DNA from: Epiperipatus broadwayi
Taxonomy: Eukaryota; Onychophora; Udeonychophora; Euonychophora; Peripatidae
NCBI GenBank assembly: GCA_028023455.1
Contig: JAQFVV010000554.1
Span: 250,001 to 314,000, forward strand
Direction of reading: 5' to 3'
Length of the DNA: 64,000 bases
The notes beneath the pieces were generated by a model. The model was not told the DNA's origin, did not search any database, and saw nothing but the letters and a program-made list of their open reading frames with translations. The translations under genes were made by a program, and so were the position numbers. This document shows, piece by piece, positions 34,746 through 43,440 of this stretch. The number at the start of each line of letters is the position of its first letter. Positions within the stretch are counted from its first letter, which is position 1.

Positions 34746-34974
34746 ATAAATATTAATATAAAAGAGAATACATTACACATATCAGATGTGATAAATGAGA
34801 AGTATTATTTAGTTTTATTACTTTTCAGAATTGTTTGATGACAATTCACTGACTGATAATATTGGATGGTTATCGGAATTGTTGAAAACTCTTAATAATA
34901 TTAAAAAAAAACTAATATTGCAACATATTTAAAGAAAATGTGAAAAACATTTCTATAATCAACAACAAAAATAA

Positions 34975-35305
34975 AGTCATATATCACATGACTCAATTTT
35001 TGAAGCTTGTAAATAAAAATAATGAGTTGTGCTAATTGCTCTAACAAACTTCAATGTTAAATGCTACAAAAAAAATGCATTTATAAAATCTCTATCTAGA
35101 AAACCTCCCCAAATCCTCAGACCAATGGTTTCATGCTTTGGCACTCCTCAGTGAGATGCTAGAGTAGTTTCAAGTTACCAAAGCATAAAACCATTGATCT
35201 GAGGATTTGGGGAGTTTTTAGATAGATTTTTAAATGCTTTCTTTTTTGTCGCATTTATTAATAAAGCTTGTTAAAGCAATTAGCACAGCTCATTATGTTT
35301 CTATA
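34975..35305. mobile_element. Family C palindromic repeat with hammerhead
   Basis: AATGAGTTGTGCTAATTGCT (from 35021) is mirrored by AGCAATTAGCACAGCTCATT (ending 35294). The inner arms carry AACCTCCCCAAATCCTCAGA and its reverse complement. The left half holds an intact minus-strand ribozyme. The right half holds a remnant that keeps CCAAAGCAT but has lost CTGAGGA. Confidence 0.75.
35100..35172 (-). ncRNA. Type I hammerhead ribozyme motif (family C)
   Basis: The minus strand has CTGAGGA (35151-35145), stem II GTGC/GCAT with loop CAAA (one G-U), GAAA, stem III ACC/GGT around ATT, and GTC with cleavage after 35120. Here stem III can close within one molecule. Stem I starts TGAGG/TCTCA with one wobble, then an internal loop and further pairs. 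All core bases are present. Confidence 0.65.
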
Positions 35306-35327
35306 ATATATATATATATTTATATCT

Positions 35328-35603
35328 GTACAGTGCTCTAAGATCCAAGTTTCTAGCCTGTGTCTTTTACCAGTCAGAAGCCTTGAATCTAAGGGCACTG
35401 CATCTAAAGATTGTAAGATCTAGATGCAGTTCTCTCAGATCCATGGCTCCTCACTGATTGATGTCACAAGCTATATCTTAGTCTGGGAGTGTTGGATGAG
35501 TAGGCAGTAGATAGTGATTTTATGCACAAACCTTCTTTCATCCATTGATTATGAAGGCTTACACTAGGTGGCACTTTTGTATGGAGAGTTTGCTACTCTT
35601 TTA
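35328..35603 (+). mobile_element. Family A repeat with decayed hammerhead
   Basis: Left remnant AGATCCAAGTTTCTAGCCTG (about 35341) and right arm GGATGAGTAGGCAGTAGATAG to ATGGAGAGTTTGC. The ribozyme at about 35453-35483 reads CTGATTGATGT and ATATCTTAGTC, so both core boxes are damaged. Confidence 0.65.
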
Positions 35604-36190
35604 ACAACTTGCATATGTATAGGAAAGGGTGTTCATGTGATGATAGTACTATTGTTATTATTGTTGTTGCTGCTGTTATTATCATTATGATGATGATGAT
35701 ATTGTAAAGATATATTTTGGGGGTCATATTGTGTATTAGTACAACACATTGAGAAAATTTTCAACCAACAGTCAAAGAATCTTTATAAGATTTTTAGTAA
35801 GTCCCCATTCATGGTCACAGAAATTCAGTACTCTGAATGATTGCTGACACTTTAATTATTGTCAAAATCATGGCATCATGATATTGGGTTTCCAATAATA
35901 TCAAGATTATGTGTAAATTAAAGTGCTTTCATTACATATTTTATAAGATAGTTGTCCAATCAAATGCCTTTTTACCCAATTTTTTTTTCTGTTTCATGGT
36001 TAACTGATTTTTTATAAATATTACTAGAGGGCAGAAAAAGTAAAATACTACATCTCCATTCATAATGCTGGAATTAGCTGAATTTCCTTATCCTTATTTA
36101 AATTATTAGCATTTTTAAGAATTTCAAAAGGTCTCTTCATAGAGCACAAATGCTGTTTTTTCAATAAAGTTTAGAATTATTAAAATTAAA
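35604..36190. other. Non-coding sequence with ATG/ATT trinucleotide patches
   Basis: Short trinucleotide runs at about 35653-35702, nothing else recognised. Confidence 0.4.
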
Positions 36191-36192
36191 AG

Positions 36193-36296
36193 TTTTTTTT
36201 TTCATATGTCATAGCATCGGCTGGGAGGCGAACCCACAAACTGCTTGCTTGCAAGGCAGCTGCGCTGACCTCTCGGCTAACAATGCTTGACTAATT
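36193..36296 (-). mobile_element. tRNA-derived SINE, copy 2
   Basis: The minus strand begins near AGCATTGTTAGCCGAGAGG. AGCATTG pairs with CGATGCT as a 7-bp acceptor stem. The A-box region is TAGCCGAGAGG and the B box is GGGTTCGCCTCCC. A poly-A tail follows ACATATG. This copy is cleaner than copy 1. The CTTGCAA anticodon-loop-like sequence is in an imperfect stem, so it is a retroposed tRNA relative and not a tRNA gene. Confidence 0.7.
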
Positions 36297-36965
36297 AGGA
36301 GTTTTGCCAATATCTAAAAAATGTGAAGTAAAAGCTCATGTAATTAACTTTTAACTGAAATTTTTATGTTCCTAACTCTTGTTCTAATACACCTGTTTGA
36401 TCCATATAAGATTTAATTTGATTTATTAGCCCAGAAATTGTATCCCAATTTAAACAGAAAAGATTTACACTTGAAGCCCATGTGCTGTAATGTTTTTATA
36501 ATAGTTCAACAATATCTTGTTGAGTACTAATGATACTTTCAAACCAAAGGACAAGATAGAGACTTTTGAAAAGATACAAGTGGCTTTCTTATGTTTTGTA
36601 CCTAAATTGAATTATATAGGCCAATCTAAAGCATCTTAGTTTGAGAGTATGAAAATATTTCTTTATTCACTTTAGATCCATTAATTTCTTTTTATATATT
36701 AATGGACATGAAATTTTTTCAATTTACTATGTGTTAATTGTATGAACTATAAGAAATTATGTAATATTCAATTTTATTTACTGGTGCAGAGATCATATGG
36801 ATTTAACCCATAAGCACATTCACTGTAATGGTTTTATAGTAGCTCAACAATGTCTTGTTGAGTAAACAGGCAAAACTCTCCATACAGTAGTGCCATTCAG
36901 TGCCAACCAGAGTAATCAATGGATGCCAGAAGGCTTGTGCATAAAATCCTTATCTAGTGCCTACT

Positions 36966-37028
36966 CATCCAATATCCCCAGACTATTTTCTGGCTTGTGG
37001 CCTTCATCAGTGAGCAGCTTTGGATCTG
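36966..37028 (-). ncRNA. Hammerhead ribozyme motif (family A, left arm), damaged stem III
   Basis: The minus strand has CTGATGA (37010-37004), stem II GGC/GCC around CACAA, GAAA, and GTC (36983-36981). The palindromic ACTAGT is changed to AATAGT, so stem III would be weak. Confidence 0.45.
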
Positions 37029-37159
37029 AGAGCACTGCACCTAGATCTTAGAATCTAATGCAACCCTCAGCAGCCACCTTTTATCTCTACTTAGCACTGC
37101 ACCTAGATCTTAGGATCTAATGCAACCCTCAGCAGCCACCTTTTATCTCTACTTAACTC

Positions 37160-37226
37160 AGATCCAAAGCTGCTCACTGATGAAGGCCACAAGCCAGAAA
37201 CTAATCTGGGGATATTGGATGAGTAG
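37160..37226 (+). ncRNA. Hammerhead ribozyme motif (family A, right arm)
   Basis: CTGATGA (37177-37183), stem II GGC/GCC around CACAA, GAAAC, then TAATC with cleavage predicted after 37206. ACTAGT has become ACTAAT, reducing stem III to its first pair. Stem I keeps TGGGGA facing GCTCA and GGAT/ATCC. Confidence 0.5.
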
Positions 37227-37808
37227 GCACTAGATAGGGATTTTATGCACAAGCCTTTTGGTATCCATGATTACTCTGGTTGGCACTGAATGGCACTACT
37301 GTATGGAGAGTTTTGCCTGTTTTAATAACAGTAATGTGCTAGCATAAGAAATGGTGATCATGTGATGTTTAGTGGTCGTTTAGTGGTCTTGTTGAGTACT
37401 GAGGATACTCTCAAACCAAAGTAAAATGTAGGCTTTTAAAAAGATAAGAGCAGTCATCTTATCTTTTGAACCTACATTTAATTATAGTTTCTGTCTTGTG
37501 TTTTGGTTTAAGAGTATCCTTTGTACTCAACAAGACATTGTTGAGATATTATAAAGTCATTACAGCACATGTGCTAAGGATATAAATCCCTTCTGTTTAA
37601 ACTACATATGAGCTCCACTGCACTAGTAAATACAACCAAATTTTACGTAATTTGTAATAATTCATAATATTAATAGATAGTACATTGAAAAATTTCATGA
37701 GCATTAATATATAGAAAGAAATTTAATGGATATAAAGTGAAAGAAAAAACATCTTTGCATTCTCAAACTAAGACACTTTAGATTGGATATATAATTAAAT
37801 TTAGGTAC

Positions 37809-38465
37809 TGTAGTACACTCACAAAATACAATTATACGTAGATAAACATAGTTAATATTGTGCTAGTCATGCCAATGACTGGACTCACTTCCAGCTGTAA
37901 GTATTAGCTTGCCTCATGAATTCTAGTCTTAATGCTTCTGGCTGTACTGGACAGTTTGCCTTGAGTTTGTTAAATGACTCTTCTGGCTGTACTAGACAGC
38001 TTGCTTTAAGTCTGCTGTGGCCGTAGAAGCTTTCAGTCCTATTGTGGACTTGCCCCACTGTGCAGACATATCGGTAGTGAACTTAGTAGAAACACCTTCA
38101 CTGTTAGAAATGGTTTCAATAGAGAACACATTCAGTTGTTCAGGTGGATAAACATTCTCTCTATTAAGAGCGTGTATTGTCATTTAGGTTAGACAGGCAT
38201 TCTCTTGCTGGCTTGCCTCTAAACAGCTGACTATTTATTGACAGATCCCCTCCCTTACTGGCAGCAATCAGATTCAGCTAACCAGTGGTAGGATTTTATA
38301 CACATGTTTACACATTGTCCATACTTAAGTTTCTTCCTTCAGCCATGTGTATACATTAGTTATCCACATGTTTATACATTGGTCAGCAACAATGAATGCT
38401 CAATCTGATCAGATAAGGAAGGAATCTGGACTAATCCACTTCTAAAGGCAAGGTCACACATGACA
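37809..38465 (-). repeat. Gypsy 3' LTR
   Basis: Right partner of 40888-41474. Shared landmarks include AAACATAGTTAAT, TTCTGGCTGTACTGGACAG and GACATATCGGTAGTGAA. A local duplication of TTCTGGCTGTACT (about 37938 and 37981) makes it longer than the other LTR. The frame at 37992-38183 lies in the LTR and is not a gene. Confidence 0.85.
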
Positions 38466-38482
38466 TTCCTCCACTGCTAAAT

Positions 38483-39069
38483 TTAGCCTTGGAGAATGAA
38501 GTCATCAAGATGAGCTGGATGACTTGTTGTCCACTTTGTTGGTTTCTCAGGCTTATTGCTGATCTTGTCTTGTTCATTATCTTTATTTAAGGTACTTGTC
38601 CTTGGCTGTTTGCTGCTATCTTCAGTTTGGGAGTCATCATTTTCACTTGATGTACTTGGTTTTTGTGTGATTCAGTCTCAGTTGGTTTAAGTGGCAATGA
38701 TGTTGATACTCATCTACGATTTGAACTACTACAATGTAGAGTCCTTTCAGCTGTGTAACCACTGCTGTTTTCTATTTTGTGGATCCACAGTATATTCAGC
38801 ATCATAACCGATTGCCTATTTGCATTTTTTCTACTGTCTTTTCCTTTTTTACCACAGTTTGTATTAGGTTTCAGGGCTGGCGGGTTAGGTTTAGGCCACT
38901 GAGTTGTTTTGTCTTTTGCTGGCATGTTTTGATTCATTTTTCTTAATGTTGTGATCTGGTTCACTTTTGTTACTGCAAAGCCTAAGTGACTGAACCAGTC
39001 ATGGCCTAATATATTGCTATGATCACCTGATGCCACCATCAGTGATAGGTGTGTAGTCTTGTTAGGCAT
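38483..39069 (-). pseudogene. Gypsy protease C-terminus joined to pol C-terminal tail
   Basis: The frame 39069-38710 begins MPNKTTHLSLMVASGDHSNI and continues LGHDWFSHLG (21-30), the end of a Gypsy-type aspartic protease. The following basic, Pro-rich stretch (WPKPNPPALKPNTN) resembles the linker in the integrase C-terminus. Near 38520-38483 the minus strand reads HPAHLDDFIL and then stops, a typical pol end. RT, RNase H and integrase core are missing between these parts, so a large internal deletion is inferred. Frameshifts are present. Confidence 0.6.
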
Positions 39070-39315
39070 ATGTTTGGTCCCTCAGTTTTATTTTATTGCC
39101 CTGATAGTCTGAGATTGACTTGCTGCTAGGATGCAGTTTATATTTTATTAATGATAGCCCAAGTCTTTCTCTTGGAAAAATGGACACTGCAAACCTTGTC
39201 CAGTTACTTTGTAACTGGCGTATCATTAATTATAATACTATGTATAAATCCAGAATGATGATCTTTAATATGATTTATACAGGCAACTTGTTTTTCTTAT
39301 AAGTGCGTTGTTGTT

Positions 39316-39749
39316 TTATGGAATGGGTTTTTCTATTCTTATATCGGTTGTCTGTCTTTTTAATTTCAAACTTGCAGGCTTTATATGTCCAACTCGCTTG
39401 CAAAATGTATATAATGCATAGCAGTGTGGGCATTCTATATGCGTGTGCATTTGTTTATTGCATCTATAACAACACTTTATACTCATTGTTGTTGAATTAT
39501 CTGAGCTAATTGGGTGTTTGATCAACCCAGTGCTTTGCTCGATTTTTTGCGCATCAAAATTAATTTTTTTAATAGCTTTGCCTGACTAGCCATTGATTCT
39601 GCTAGTAGTGCTTGAGACAAAGCTGATTCAAAATCTAAATCCAGTATCATTAGTAGTTTAAATCTTAGGTTATGATCATTTATGCTGCAAATAAAATGAT
39701 CACAAAGTACTTCATTTAGGAAGTCTTTGAACTCGCACTTTAATGCCAA
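39316..39749 (-). pseudogene. Gypsy gag fragment with zinc knuckle
   Basis: Frame 39749-39522 reads LNEVLCDHFICSINDHNLRF followed by KLLMILDLDFESALSQALLA, the capsid motif LxDxFVxGIxD...RLL...LTFxxALxxAxAxE of Gypsy gag. Overlapping frame 39525-39316 contains CYRCNKQMHTHIEC followed by FCKRVGHIK, a gag zinc-knuckle region whose last cysteine is changed to Ser. The two frames are shifted relative to each other. The gag start upstream (39750-40880) is not open. Confidence 0.7.
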
Positions 39750-40284
39750 TGTCCGGATTCACTTTGTGCACTCTCTAGCTTCCCCTCTGCCTTGAATGCC
39801 GAGATTGAAATAGTAGCTGTGCATTATTGTCAAAGGTTTTGAGAAAAAAAAAATCTGAGTATCGCTGTTTTATAATCTAGATCCGATGGCTTTTTTGATG
39901 TAGATTGAGATTTCCGGATCTTTTATGTCTGAGGTCCTATTATCATTATTAATGTGAGCAACTTTACCTCAGGCTTCTTGATCTGATTAGACTGCAAGTA
40001 AAAAAATTAATCGTTCTTTATAGCTTGTCTAGTCCTCAGATTGGGCTGTGTCAAAAGCTTCTGTAGAGCCAATTGAATTAAGTCATTTTTTAATTTTCCC
40101 TCATCTCTTCATAAGAGAAACAAAGTACCAATTCATCATTTTAAATTTTACAGCTATTTGTAACTGTCTAAGAAATTGATTTTTATTATTGGGAGTTACT
40201 ACTCATAATTTTAATTTTACAGCTACGGTTTTTATCTGTCTAAAAAAAAATCGATAGTGATAAAGCTAACAATCGACTAGGGCG

Positions 40285-40385
40285 AGCTTCCGTTTGTTGC
40301 GAGTAAAACTCTCGTGATTGGATGAAGGTTGAGCTTCTGTCACTTTGTTGCAAGTAAAACTCTCGTGATTGGATAAAGGTTTTAA
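40285..40385. repeat. Local duplication in the Gypsy leader
   Basis: TTGTTGCGAGTAAAACTCTC and GTGATTGGATGAAGG, near 40296-40330, are repeated about 53 bp later. This gives a repetitive minus-strand frame (FIQSREFY twice) that I do not regard as a gene. Confidence 0.6.
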
Positions 40386-40887
40386 TTGACATGCCTATAC
40401 GTTTATGATCATTTTTTTTCATTCAAACAGATTTAAAAGATTTCAAACAGATTTAAAAGATTTTAATAATCACCATAATGTAAATACAGCAAATGTCTTT
40501 AGCTGCAATCATGTATTTCCTTTATTTTTCCAGCCAATTTTGTTGGAACTGGCTTAATTTATACTATTTTTCCAATCAATGGGGAAATTCGGGCAGATCT
40601 AAGTAATATATTTTATCACTGATTTGTAAATACGGTGAATCTATTTGCGTTGCATCAAACTGCTGAATCAGATTTTTATTCAGGCAGAATAGTGATTTTA
40701 ATACGAAGAACGTCTTTAAATGTGCTCTATACTTTTGTCAAACTGTGCCAAATCTGTTGTTTGGCATATTTTATACTATTTTCCCAGTCATAGGAAAATT
40801 TTTCCTTGTGTCTGACTGTGCCAAATCTGTTGTGTTTAGCTGAATTGCAGGTTTCAGACTCTAACCAACAGTTATATAAAAAAAATA

Positions 40888-41474
40888 TGAACTATCACAA
40901 AATATAGTTTTACATAGATAAACATAGTTAATTCTGTGCTGGCCATGCCAAATGACTGGATTCACTTCCAGCTAATATATTAGCTTGCCTTGTGAGTTAG
41001 AGTCTTAACTCTTCTGGCTGTACTGGACAGCTTCCAGCCCTAACATAGACTTGCCTCACTGTGTAGACATATCGGTAGTGAATATAGTAAAAACGCTTTC
41101 ACTCTTGGAACTGGTTTCAATGGAGAAACACGTTCAGTCATTCAGGTAGACAAACATTCTCTCTCTCTTAATTAAGAATGCATATTGTTGTTTAGGTTAC
41201 ACAGATGTTTCCTCGCTGGCTTGTCTCCAAAAAGGCTGACTATTTATTGTCAGATTCCCTCCCTTACTGGAAGCAATCAGATTCAGAGAGCCTCACCAAT
41301 GGTAGGATTTTATACACGTTAAACACTGCCCCTACTTGGCTTTCACCCTTTGGCCACGTTTGTACATTGGTTATCCAAATGTTTACACTGTTTAGCAGCA
41401 GTGAGTGCTCTACTTGATCAGGTAAAGAAGGAATCTGGACTAGACCACTTCTGAAGACAAGGTCAGATATGACA
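40888..41474 (-). repeat. Gypsy 5' LTR
   Basis: Upstream LTR in the element's own orientation. It begins TGTCATATCTGACC on the minus strand at 41474 and ends at the TG at 40888. The frame at 41205-41417 lies inside and is not a gene. Confidence 0.85.
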
Positions 41475-42176
41475 GGTACAAAAGATAAGACAACTTCTTT
41501 AGAAGACTTTTGGTTTGAGAGTATCTGTAGTACTCAACAAGTGATTGTTGAGCTATATAAAAACATTAAGTGCATGTACTTAAGGAGTAAATCCCTTCCA
41601 TTTAAATTGCATATGATCTCAGCACTAGTAAATAAAAATGGTGTATTGCATAAGTTTTAATAATTCATAATATTAATATGTAGTAAATTGAAAATTTTTG
41701 CTAACAATATAAAAACAAATTAATGGATGTAAAGTGAATAAAAAACATCTTTACACTCTTGAACTAAGATTTTTAGATTGACATATACAAAAGATAAGAT
41801 GGCAACTTATTTTTTCAAAAGTCTCTATCTTGCATTTTGGTTTGAGAGTATTCTCAGAACTCAACAAGACATCGTTGAGCTATTATAAAAATATTGTAGT
41901 GCATGTTCTTAGGGTGTAAATCTGTTCTGTTTAAATTGCATATGATCTCTGAACTAGTAAATAAAATTGAAAATTATATAATTTCTAATAGTTCATAATA
42001 TTAATATGTAGTAAATTAAATTCTTTTATGAATGTTAATACATAGAAAGAAATTAATGAATATAAAGAGAATAAAGAAATATCTCCACACTCTCAAACTA
42101 AGACACTTTAGATTAGCCTATATAATTGAATTTAGTTACAAAAGATAAGATAGCAACTTATCTTTTCAATAGTCTT

Positions 42177-42245
42177 TGATTACGTAAGTATTATTTACTG
42201 AGGCTATAACCTCGATAATATGCATATAAAATACGATAGTAGGAT
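42177..42245 (-). repeat. Inverted fragment of the 344-bp tandem unit
   Basis: ATTACGTAAGTATTATTTAC and CTGAGGCTATAACCTCGATA are the reverse complement of part of 20.73-20.80 kb. It is inserted within a family I unit. Confidence 0.65.
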
Positions 42246-42604
42246 GGCAACTTATCTTTCCAATAGTCTCTGTCTTGTGTTTTGGTTTGAGTGTATCCTT
42301 AGTTCTCAACAAGACATCATTGAGCTATTATAAAAACACTACAACACATGTGCTTAGGTTGAAATATCTTCTGTTTAAACTATTTGATTGATCTACATAA
42401 ACTTCTTTGGCACTGGAAACTTGAAAATTTTATAAATCATCTCGATCTTGCAAAAATCCTTGTTTTTATATCACTAATAAAAAAAAGTCTTAATGTTGAA
42501 ACTAAACAGTCATCTACTGTCTTGTCAATGATCTTTAATGCAAGACAATTATTCTATATGCAAAGATAGATTTCTTATTTCCATTTCTTTTTCTTATCAT
42601 CAAT

Positions 42605-42780
42605 AATACCTAAAGCTTTCTTTTATTCTCCTACTATTATGCCATCTGGTGTAAGCTTTAATAATCATTAGATGTCAGACTGAAGTGCTTATTGATTACT
42701 AAAGCTTACAAAAGTCAGCAAAAGAGTAAGTAGAATAAAAGAATTTGCTAATATATAGCAATATGCATAAGCTACGGTCA
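42605..42780. repeat. Palindromic repeat family G, copy 1
   Basis: AAAGCTTTCTTTTATTCTCC and GCCATCTGGTGTAAGCTTT (about 42611-42660) are mirrored by AAAGCTTACAAAAGTCAGC and GTAGAATAAAAGAATT (about 42700-42746). Downstream GGTCATGTGGTGTACTATTTG matches copy 2 near 43.38 kb. Confidence 0.6.
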
Positions 42781-42989
42781 TGTGGTGTACTATTTGTTTT
42801 GCACCAATGCTGGTCAAATATTAAGTGACAAAGATTATAAAAAAACCTAAGGCCACCATAATTTAGAAAAACTGAAACAGTTTCAGATATATATGATTAT
42901 CTAAGGAAATAGGTTTGGATTGGAAAAAATTAAAGGTTTTCAGTTTGGGCTGGTAGCTTAATAATATAACAAAATGTTTAAAAATGTCT

Positions 42990-43120
42990 AATGGAGGAAA
43001 GGTGCATTAGATCCAAAAGTTCCATGAGCCTTGAAACACCTAACTGATGAAAGCCCTAAGCTAGAAACTAGTCTGGTGATATTTGGGTAGGTAAACACTG
43101 GATAAAGATTTAATATGCAA
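42990..43120 (+). mobile_element. Family A repeat, truncated, with hammerhead
   Basis: TGCATTAGATCCAAAAGTTCC leads into a ribozyme, then ATTTGGGTAGGTAAACACTG. The distal arm is eroded beyond about 43110. Confidence 0.55.
43030..43086 (+). ncRNA. Hammerhead ribozyme motif (family A)
   Basis: CTGATGA (43044-43050), stem II AGC/GCT around CCTAA, GAAAC, TAGTC with cleavage after 43073. The core and the palindromic stem III are intact, but stem I next to the core has mismatches (CTCA changed to CTAA). Confidence 0.5.
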
Positions 43121-43284
43121 TGCCATCTAACCTTCGATAGCACTCAGAGTATTATAGAATTATCATTTGTAGTGTTTGTAAATATAGAAACATTATTTAT
43201 TTATTTTATTGTGTATGTGTGTATATATTAACACATAATATAGAGTTTTACATATATATATATAAACTAACACACAGTTGTGCG

Positions 43285-43440
43285 TTAATTATATATTGAT
43301 TGCTAAAGCTTACACCAGATGGCAAAAAACTAGGTAGAATAAAATAATTTTCTGTCAAACAGCACTAAGTATAAACTAGTCATGTGATGTGTTGTTGATC
43401 ATCTGATTTATTATTGGCCATATAAACTTGTGTTTATAAT
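43285..43440 (+). repeat. Repeat family G, copy 2 (single arm)
   Basis: ATTGATTGCTAAAGCTTACA, CCAGATGGCAAAAAACTAGG and GTAGAATAAAATAATTTT, followed by CTAGTCATGTGATGTGTTG, align with the right half of copy 1. Confidence 0.6.

Larger units (their letters stand above)
36863..37385. mobile_element. Family A head-to-head dimer with 11-bp target duplication
   Basis: Flanked by GTCTTGTTGAG at 36852-36862 and 37386-37396, an 11-bp direct repeat of target sequence from the family I unit. Left and right arms are inverted copies, each with a ribozyme facing outward. The centre contains a 62-bp direct duplication (37031-37092 and 37093-37154) with GCACTGCACCTAGATCTTA. This is the most complete family A copy. 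Confidence 0.8.
37809..41474 (-). mobile_element. Ty3/Gypsy-type LTR retrotransposon, internally deleted
   Basis: LTRs at 37809-38465 and 40888-41474 (about 657 and 587 bp) share most of their length and both read TGTCAT at their 5' ends on the minus strand. The 5-bp target duplication GGTAC is perfect (37804-37808 and 41475-41479). A polypurine tract (GCAGTGGAGGAA, minus strand) abuts the 3' LTR at 38466-38477. The internal part of about 2.4 kb is far shorter than a complete element of 4-5 kb. It retains gag, a protease scrap and a pol C-terminal tail, but no RT, RNase H or integrase core. LTR divergence indicates an old insertion. Confidence 0.85.
36375..42378. repeat. Palindromic array of about 310-350-bp units (family I), with nested insertions
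   Basis: Units carry GGTTTGAGAGTAT, CTCAACAAGACATYGTTGAG and TTCATAATATTAATA motifs. Units at 36375-36862 plus 37386-37443 run on the minus strand. Units at 37453-37808, 41475-42180 and 42246-42375 run on the plus strand. Starts marked by ACAAAAGATAAG lie at 41478, 41787 and 42138 (periods 309 and 351). The array was split by a family A element and by a Gypsy element. No hammerhead or open frame was found in the unit. Confidence 0.75.

Noticed and set aside
34130-34780. 216-codon minus-strand open frame
   Set aside because: It is the translation of a GATA-type microsatellite (Ser/Tyr/Leu/Ile repeats).
37386-37443. CTGAGGATACTCTCAAACC in the family I unit as a hammerhead
   Set aside because: No stem II pairing, GAAA replaced by CAAA, and no UH plus stem I partner.
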